DNA of 63,638 nucleotides. It comes from Bryobacterales bacterium (GTDB taxonomy: Bacteria; Acidobacteriota; Terriglobia; Bryobacterales; UBA6623). Shown here piece after piece: positions 60,301-63,638 of the stretch. The notes under the pieces were generated by a model. That model was not told the DNA's origin and searched no databases. It saw only the letters and a program-made list of their open reading frames with translations. Each line of letters begins with the position of its first letter. Position 1 is the stretch's first letter. The stretch covers positions 1 through 63,638 of the forward strand of contig JAPPMB010000078.1 in the NCBI GenBank assembly GCA_028819255.1, in the 5' to 3' direction. Both the position numbers and the translations under genes were made by a program.

Positions 60301-60593
60301 GCCTGCAGTTCATCGACACCACCTGCTTCCACAACACCGAGCGGGGGTTCTTCGGCAATTCAGAGCGGGCTCCCATCAGCGGCCCCGGGCGCAACAACTT
60401 CGACATCGGCATCGAGAAGGAATTCCCGGTGTCGGAGAGCAAGTTCTTCCAGCTGCGGGTGGAGATGTTCAATGCGTTCAACCACGCGCAGTTCCGGAAC
60501 CCGAACGGCCGCGTCGGAAACCGCAACTTCGGGCTGGTCAGCGGAGCGCGCCAGCCGCGGCTCGTCCAGATGGGCCTCAAGTTCGTCTTCTAG
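57336..60593 (+). CDS. Oar-like TonB-dependent receptor 2
   Basis: A 1,085-residue outer-membrane receptor. The signal peptide (NPLAVVLVCALAVSLPPVMA) is followed by a carboxypeptidase-regulatory-like domain (VAGTVTDETGAVIPGATVTL, about 30-115), the plug (ELPLNGRNFLQLALLAGG, YTINGIQVRGARGGELA) and a long barrel ending in LVQMGLKFVF. It is a paralog of receptor 1, with the same ELPLNGR signature but a distinct barrel, so it probably takes up a different substrate. ATG 57336 has GGGAGGGG upstream at proper spacing. No partner gene such as SusD is adjacent, as usual for Oar-type receptors. Confidence 0.95.
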   Translation: MKTMNPLAVVLVCALAVSLPPVMAQGVSGSASVAGTVTDETGAVIPGATVTLVNVERGSEQEGSTNEAGNYVYPDITPGTYTVRVSSDGFATQEITDLDVQVGQRAAVNVELAVGQVTNVVTVEAAAVLLETENNAVGTVVDSERVNELPLNGRNFLQLALLAGGTAPSEGRASFQGQIGHEGRFVVIGGVKAANNSYTINGIQVRGARGGELAVGLSVANVDQFKVQSSFFMPDQGPNPSMVNVTTPGGGNDFHGEAFEFVRNTVLDARNFFAPGPEELKRNQYGFAVGGPIKRQKVWFRAGYEGMRERVAFSRGVFTPTQAMFGGDFSEDPFVIHDPLTLDEAAGTRDPFPNQTVPQSRFNSVSQNLLQYYLPGSSFHTRPSNLFVHPRNTVDNDQFNVRIDTQLTDRQNLFTQYIWQDNSAVRPGAFPLSGAFYPNQIALWMMQHTYTISPKWVSTIRLGVSRNQALFSNEAREVGDILTPLGITGTFDTRGVFSQGIQGFTGFGRSNGDLGNIDNNYQFDPGMSYIAGNHQFRFGATIRYRRTWQQNANAGAHGSLRYNRVYSAQLTTNAAGNLVASGGNSGNAFADYLLGMPDRGSTRGLPMLQYRHTQFMPYVQDTWKVRRNLTVNWGMSWFKDTIPNPWGRAADYPHGFDPATGLLEFAVLGQVDPRVIEPDSDNFSPRFGIAWQLDDKTVIRAGAGAYFSDMQLIELQFAAVGPPYTNSVDAINTGKLLPEFIPGVNIFPVVPLPPIDENFARDLPHGITPFTLQEEGRTPYVQQWNFSLQRTLGANDMLELTYLGNSGHRQQNRYDNNQCVVGSDLRCDRATRPYPRYRSILQSDFNANSSYNALVGRYHHRMSHGLDFRVEYTFGKALYDGWELGGATNNQIANNRALDKGPTSFNVKHRAVVSAIWELPIGRGRQFGADMPQGLDYVVGGWQITTIATFSNGLPIFITVPNRTGSPFVGHRPNRTCSGNLDGADLRRSLQFIDTTCFHNTERGFFGNSERAPISGPGRNNFDIGIEKEFPVSESKFFQLRVEMFNAFNHAQFRNPNGRVGNRNFGLVSGARQPRLVQMGLKFVF

Positions 60594-61069
60594 CTGCGCC
60601 TTCCGCCTACCGTCCACAGGCATCCGAGTCCTTCACGGATCGATTTGGCCACGTCGCCTGCGTGGTGCAGGCCGAGAGTAATCTAAGCCGCGGCATGGGC
60701 GCGAGACGTGCGCATCTTTTCCACAGGATCGCCTCTCCCCTTGCCGCGTACTGATTGCGCCGGAGATCCAGACAGCCCCCCTCGCCGCCGGCCTCTCCCG
60801 CCCCGGCTGGCAGCACAGTCTGCGGTTCCGCACGCTGCGCGGTGGCCGACGCTCTACAAGCGCAGGTCGAGACCACGCAGACCATTCTCGATTTCTGCCT
60901 GCACTGTGTCTTGACCGTCGCGATGCCAATCAGCCCAATGGAGGTCGGTCGTCACATGCTTGAGCCGCGACCGTGAGGGCCGCCGACGGATGGCCCGCAC
61001 CACTCCGTTACGCTAAGGGCATGGCCGCCCCCGTCGGCAGCCCTCTTCCGCCGCCCGGGGGGGCCCCGG
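60594..61069. other. Intergenic, no gene recognised
   Basis: About 475 bases after TonB receptor 2. Nothing with coding character was identified; no terminator-like hairpin follows the receptor stop. Confidence 0.4.
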
Positions 61070-61498
61070 ATGCCGGGGGCGTTCCGCAGCTGCAGCCAGT
61101 ACGCCGACACGATCGACAACGCCTGGAGCGGCGCCGAGCGGTACCGCATGCTGATCTCCGACCTGCCGCGGCGCTTCCATGCCGCCAGCCCTGAGCTGCA
61201 GGCGCTCTCCCTCAAGGAGCCTCCGCGGCTGACGGGCACGAAGTGGGACGCCCTGCTCGCGGCGGTGGCCGAGCACATCGCGATCACTCACGACCACCCC
61301 GTGCCGGACTGATGCGACGATCCGGAGCGGTCGCTCAAGATCTACTGGATGCCGATTCCGGCATTCGGCAAAGGATTTCCGGGGATGGCCTACCGAGACA
61401 CACCAGGCGCCTTCCTGCGGCACGGCGTCATCATCGGCGGGCGCGAACTGGGAGAGCGCGAGGGCGAGAGGGACTATGGAGCCCTTCTCGAAAGATAG
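61070..61498 (+). pseudogene. Partner gene of the nucleotidyltransferase, broken by TGA
   Basis: A frame from ATG 61070 reads FRSCSQYADTIDNAWSGAERY, RRFHAASPELQALSLKEPPR, AEHIAITHDHPVPD, then TGA at 61310-61312 where Trp is expected, and continues PERSLKIYWMPIPAFGKGFP, GMAYRDTPGAFLRHGVIIGG to TAG at 61496-61498. The frame overlaps the next gene's start at 61476, the usual layout of this two-gene cassette. It probably was the antitoxin-like or accessory component. With the nonsense codon it would yield only 80 residues. Confidence 0.65.
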
Positions 61499-62075
61499 CC
61501 TGGAGGACGCGTTCCGCGAGCTGTCCCGGGAGTCGCGCCGAGCGCGCGTCCACGGCCACGTTTACATCATTGGCGACGCGGCGATGGCCATGGGCTTCGA
61601 CGACCGGCGCCACACGTTGGATGTGGATGCACTGATCAGCGAGGGCCACGGGCCCGTTTTGGACGCGGTGCGCACCATCGCCCGCCGCCGCTGGCCGGAG
61701 ACGTGGCCAAACGAGGCGGCGGCTTCGGCGATTCCCCGCGGCAGGGATGGCCGGGCCCGCACCGTTTTCGGAGACCGCCACTTGGTGGTGACCGCGGCCT
61801 CGGCCGAGCACCTGCTGGCGATGACGGTCCGTGCCGCCCGCCTAAAGGACGAGGAGGATATCGCCCTCCTCGCCTGCTGCTTGGGCCTGTCGTCCACCCG
61901 GGAGGTCTGGGACCTGCATGACCAGGTGTTCCCGGACAATCCCCCGCCAAGACGCAACTTCGCAGATGCCCCCGGGATCCTAAGCAAGCTCTGGCCGCAG
62001 GACAAGTCCCTGGCCGGGGACGACCGATACGGTTACGGGTACGCCCGAGATGGGGGTCGCGGCCGGTCGCGCTAG
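61476..62075 (+). CDS. Nucleotidyltransferase-fold protein (AbiEii / DUF6036-like)
   Basis: A 199-residue protein. HVYIIGDAAMAMGFDDRRHT then LDVDALISEGHGPVLDAVRT has the G-x-x-x-x-x-G and D-x-D pattern of minimal nucleotidyltransferases of the AbiEii/DUF6036 type. Downstream, VVTAASAEHLLAMTVRAARL, KDEEDIALLACCLGL fits the family. In toxin-antitoxin or abortive-infection pairs such proteins modify tRNA or other targets; here the role is inferred only. The start overlaps the upstream broken partner gene by 23 nt. If the partner is an antitoxin, its loss implies that this protein is harmless or inactive. ATG 61476 fits the family start; GAGAGG is 4 nt upstream. Confidence 0.7.
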   Translation: MEPFSKDSLEDAFRELSRESRRARVHGHVYIIGDAAMAMGFDDRRHTLDVDALISEGHGPVLDAVRTIARRRWPETWPNEAAASAIPRGRDGRARTVFGDRHLVVTAASAEHLLAMTVRAARLKDEEDIALLACCLGLSSTREVWDLHDQVFPDNPPPRRNFADAPGILSKLWPQDKSLAGDDRYGYGYARDGGRGRSR

Positions 62076-62749
62076 CGCCGCCGGCGGCGCACTGTAGGAT
62101 GACTGCATCTCGACGGAAGACGCCGAGGCGGTACTGCTCGAGCAGTAGTCGCACGATCGGCAATTGACGGACTAGCACCCGTCGATTCAGGCCGGCGGCG
62201 GGCCCGAATGCTCGCCCTCGCGAAGGAAGCCCGCGACGGGGTCCAGGTCCAGTGCCCTGAGGACACGCCGGACCCCCACCTCCAGAGAACGTGCGTCAGG
62301 GTCTCCCGGTCGACGCCCGTCTTCGCCTCAAGAGGCTGCTGCGCTGGAGCCGCCGACCCGCCAATGGCGTTTGCTTGGGATGAGCGGCAATCAGGATGAC
62401 AATTGATTCGAAACGTAAGGCTTTGCCTTTCAACGAGATAGGGTGCGCCGGAAGATTGCTCTTGGAAAGGTCCCAACAAAGGGCGGCCGGTTTGCGATGG
62501 TGGCGATGAGTGAGGGTCGTCTTCCCTAGACCCGCGCAGTCGGAAGCTGAAAATCCACGACGTTCCAGGGCAGGCGCTCCACGCGGAAGAAGCTGGCCGA
62601 GACTCAGGAGACGGAGCAGCTGCCGCCCCAGCCGAGCGGCCACGGGCAGCTCAATTCCGCCGCACCTGTCGACTGTCCACGAGAACCTAGCGGCTCCACC
62701 CTGCCAGCGAATCGGTCCTGCTGCCGCATGGCATGTGTCTGACCGCGCG
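62076..62749. other. Intergenic, no gene recognised
   Basis: About 675 bases. Minus-strand ORFs have no domains, though 62640 down to 62420 has a protein-like look in broken frames. No terminal repeats found. Confidence 0.35.
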
Positions 62750-62779
62750 TTGCCGGACTCGCCGGATTCGGGGTACGAT
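62750..62779 (+). promoter_or_regulatory. Possible promoter of the second oxidoreductase gene
   Basis: TTGCCG at 62750-62755 and TACGAT at 62774-62779, 18 nt apart, 17 nt before the start codon. Confidence 0.4.
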
Positions 62780-62796
62780 GTTGGCGAGAGTCCACC

Positions 62797-63638
62797 ATGG
62801 TTCGACGCACCTTTCTCGCCGCAGGTCTCGCGGCGCCGTTTCCGGCCGCACGTGCGCGTGGACGCGCAGTGCGCATCGGATTCCTCGGGGCCAGCCATTC
62901 GCACGGCGACGGCAAGATTCGTGTGGCTGCGGGATCCCCGGAATACGACATCGCGGGACTGTGGGACAACGACCCGGCCGTCAGGGCCAGGTACGAGAAA
63001 CAGGGCCTGCCCATCGTACGCCCGGAGGAGCAGCTCAAGGATCAGGCGATCGAGGTCATCGCCGTCGAGGGACCGGTGCCCGATCACGCGCGTGACGGCC
63101 TGCGGGTCGTCGAGGCGGGAAAGCACCTTCACCTCGAGAAGCCGCCGGCTCAGGATGTCGAGTCGCTGCGCGAAATCCTAAACGTCGCCGCCAGCAGGGG
63201 ACTGGTCGTCCAGCAAGGCTACATGTGGCGCTACCATCCGGGCATCAACCGCATGCTCGAAGCCGCGCGGGAGGGATGGCTGGGCGACATCCATCTTGTC
63301 CAGGCCGCGATGCACAAGACCTTGGCCGAGGACGCCCGGGTCGATTGGGCCCAGTTCCGCGGCGGCCAGATGTTCGAGCTGGGCCCGCACGTCATCGATC
63401 CGCTGGTACGCCTGCTCGGCAGGCCGAACCGCGTCACGCCCTACCTCAAGAAGCACGGCGAGTTCGACGACACCCTCGCGGACAACACGATTGCCGTCTT
63501 CGAGTACTCCGGCGCACTGGGGCTCGTGACGGGAGCGGCGCTGGGGGCCCACCGCCGCCCGGTACGGGGCGGTGTGTTTCAACGGGCCAAACGGCGGGGG
63601 GCCCAGGGGGCGGATGGGTGTGCCCCGGGGGGTGGTTT
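62797..63638 (+). CDS. Exported Gfo/Idh/MocA-family oxidoreductase 2, 3' partial
   Basis: The frame from ATG 62797 starts with a short Tat-like leader (MVRRTFLAAGLAAPFPAARA) and continues with the Rossmann motif VRIGFLGASHSHGDGKI, VEGPVPDHARDGLRVVEAGK and the hallmark HLHLEKPPAQDVESLREI. The catalytic part has VVQQGYMWRYHPGINRMLEA, DIHLVQAAMHKTLAED and FELGPHVIDPLVRLLGRPN. It runs off the window end without a stop. The last 90-100 nt (after GLVTGAAL) become Gly/Arg-rich and do not look like the family, suggesting poor sequence. The enzyme would be an NAD(P)-dependent sugar or inositol dehydrogenase in the envelope; a different branch from 19469-21079. Confidence 0.8.
   Translation, partial: MVRRTFLAAGLAAPFPAARARGRAVRIGFLGASHSHGDGKIRVAAGSPEYDIAGLWDNDPAVRARYEKQGLPIVRPEEQLKDQAIEVIAVEGPVPDHARDGLRVVEAGKHLHLEKPPAQDVESLREILNVAASRGLVVQQGYMWRYHPGINRMLEAAREGWLGDIHLVQAAMHKTLAEDARVDWAQFRGGQMFELGPHVIDPLVRLLGRPNRVTPYLKKHGEFDDTLADNTIAVFEYSGALGLVTGAALGAHRRPVRGGVFQRAKRRGAQGADGCAPGGG

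Noticed and set aside
22771..61312. In-frame TAG or TGA codons in several otherwise good frames suggested stop-codon recoding.
   Set aside because: TAG ends normal genes here (both TonB receptors, the helicase) and TGA ends others; the interrupted genes are mobile or defence-type, so ordinary nonsense mutations fit better.
1..63638. CRISPR arrays, rRNA or integrated prophage.
   Set aside because: No regularly spaced direct repeats, no rRNA-like blocks and no phage structural genes were seen.

Overview
The window is a high-GC bacterial segment, about 63.6 kb. It carries two Oar-type TonB-dependent receptors (carboxypeptidase-regulatory domain plus plug plus long barrel), two PSD1/DUF1501 gene pairs (secreted PSCyt1-DUF1549-DUF1553 protein with a Tat-exported DUF1501 partner), three sulfatases, two Tat-type or secreted Gfo/Idh/MocA oxidoreductases, a sialidase-like Asp-box protein and a HEAT-repeat cytochrome lipoprotein. 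That mix is typical of Acidobacteriota that degrade polysaccharides, and also of Planctomycetes and Verrucomicrobia. The Oar-type receptors make Acidobacteriota my preferred inference. No rRNA, tRNA or core housekeeping gene was found, so the phylum is an inference only.

Layout. 1-1.9 kb: a nest of mobile remnants (ISAzo13-type transposase inside an IS4-type remnant, next to the tail of a PSCyt-like gene). 2.0-5.3 kb: TonB receptor 1. 5.9-10.7 kb: a giant DUF4011/SF1 helicase/Vsr-like nuclease protein, a defence candidate. 10.9-21.1 kb: VOC protein, sialidase-like protein, PSD1+DUF1501 pair, leaderless sulfite-oxidase-like gene, small membrane protein, Gfo/Idh/MocA oxidoreductase. 21.6-23.1 kb: an internally deleted ISAzo13 element with both ends, a wHTH gene and an operator-like palindrome. 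23.3 kb: an NHLP-type RiPP precursor with a 12-residue core. 23.7-26.6 kb (minus strand): class IV aminotransferase, a broken glycine-zipper envelope protein, a membrane J-domain protein. 26.9-31.7 kb: second PSD1+DUF1501 operon. 32-34.8 kb: serine hydrolase and EF-hand protein. 35.3-46.5 kb: three sulfatases, a group II intron fragment, a NIPSNAP-like protein and the HEAT-repeat cytochrome. 47-56.6 kb: PLD-type nuclease, secreted beta-propeller/PHP protein, an AAA ATPase with nuclease tail broken by one stop codon, an NlpC/P60 lipoprotein. 57.3-60.6 kb: TonB receptor 2 with a clear promoter. 61-62.1 kb: a nucleotidyltransferase toxin-like pair whose first gene is broken. 62.8 kb to the end: a second oxidoreductase that runs into poor-quality sequence.

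How it fits together. The secreted sulfatases, sialidase-like protein, PSD1/DUF1501 proteins, Gfo/Idh/MocA enzymes and TonB receptors look like a loose glycan and sulfated-polymer utilisation region (inference). Between these genes lie mobile-element wrecks and single defence-type genes, several with nonsense or frameshift lesions. The most novel items are the orphan NHLP precursor with a Trp-Trp core, the deleted ISAzo13 element that keeps its regulator and palindrome, and the repeated placement of -10 boxes 6-7 nt before start codons, which suggests leaderless transcripts.
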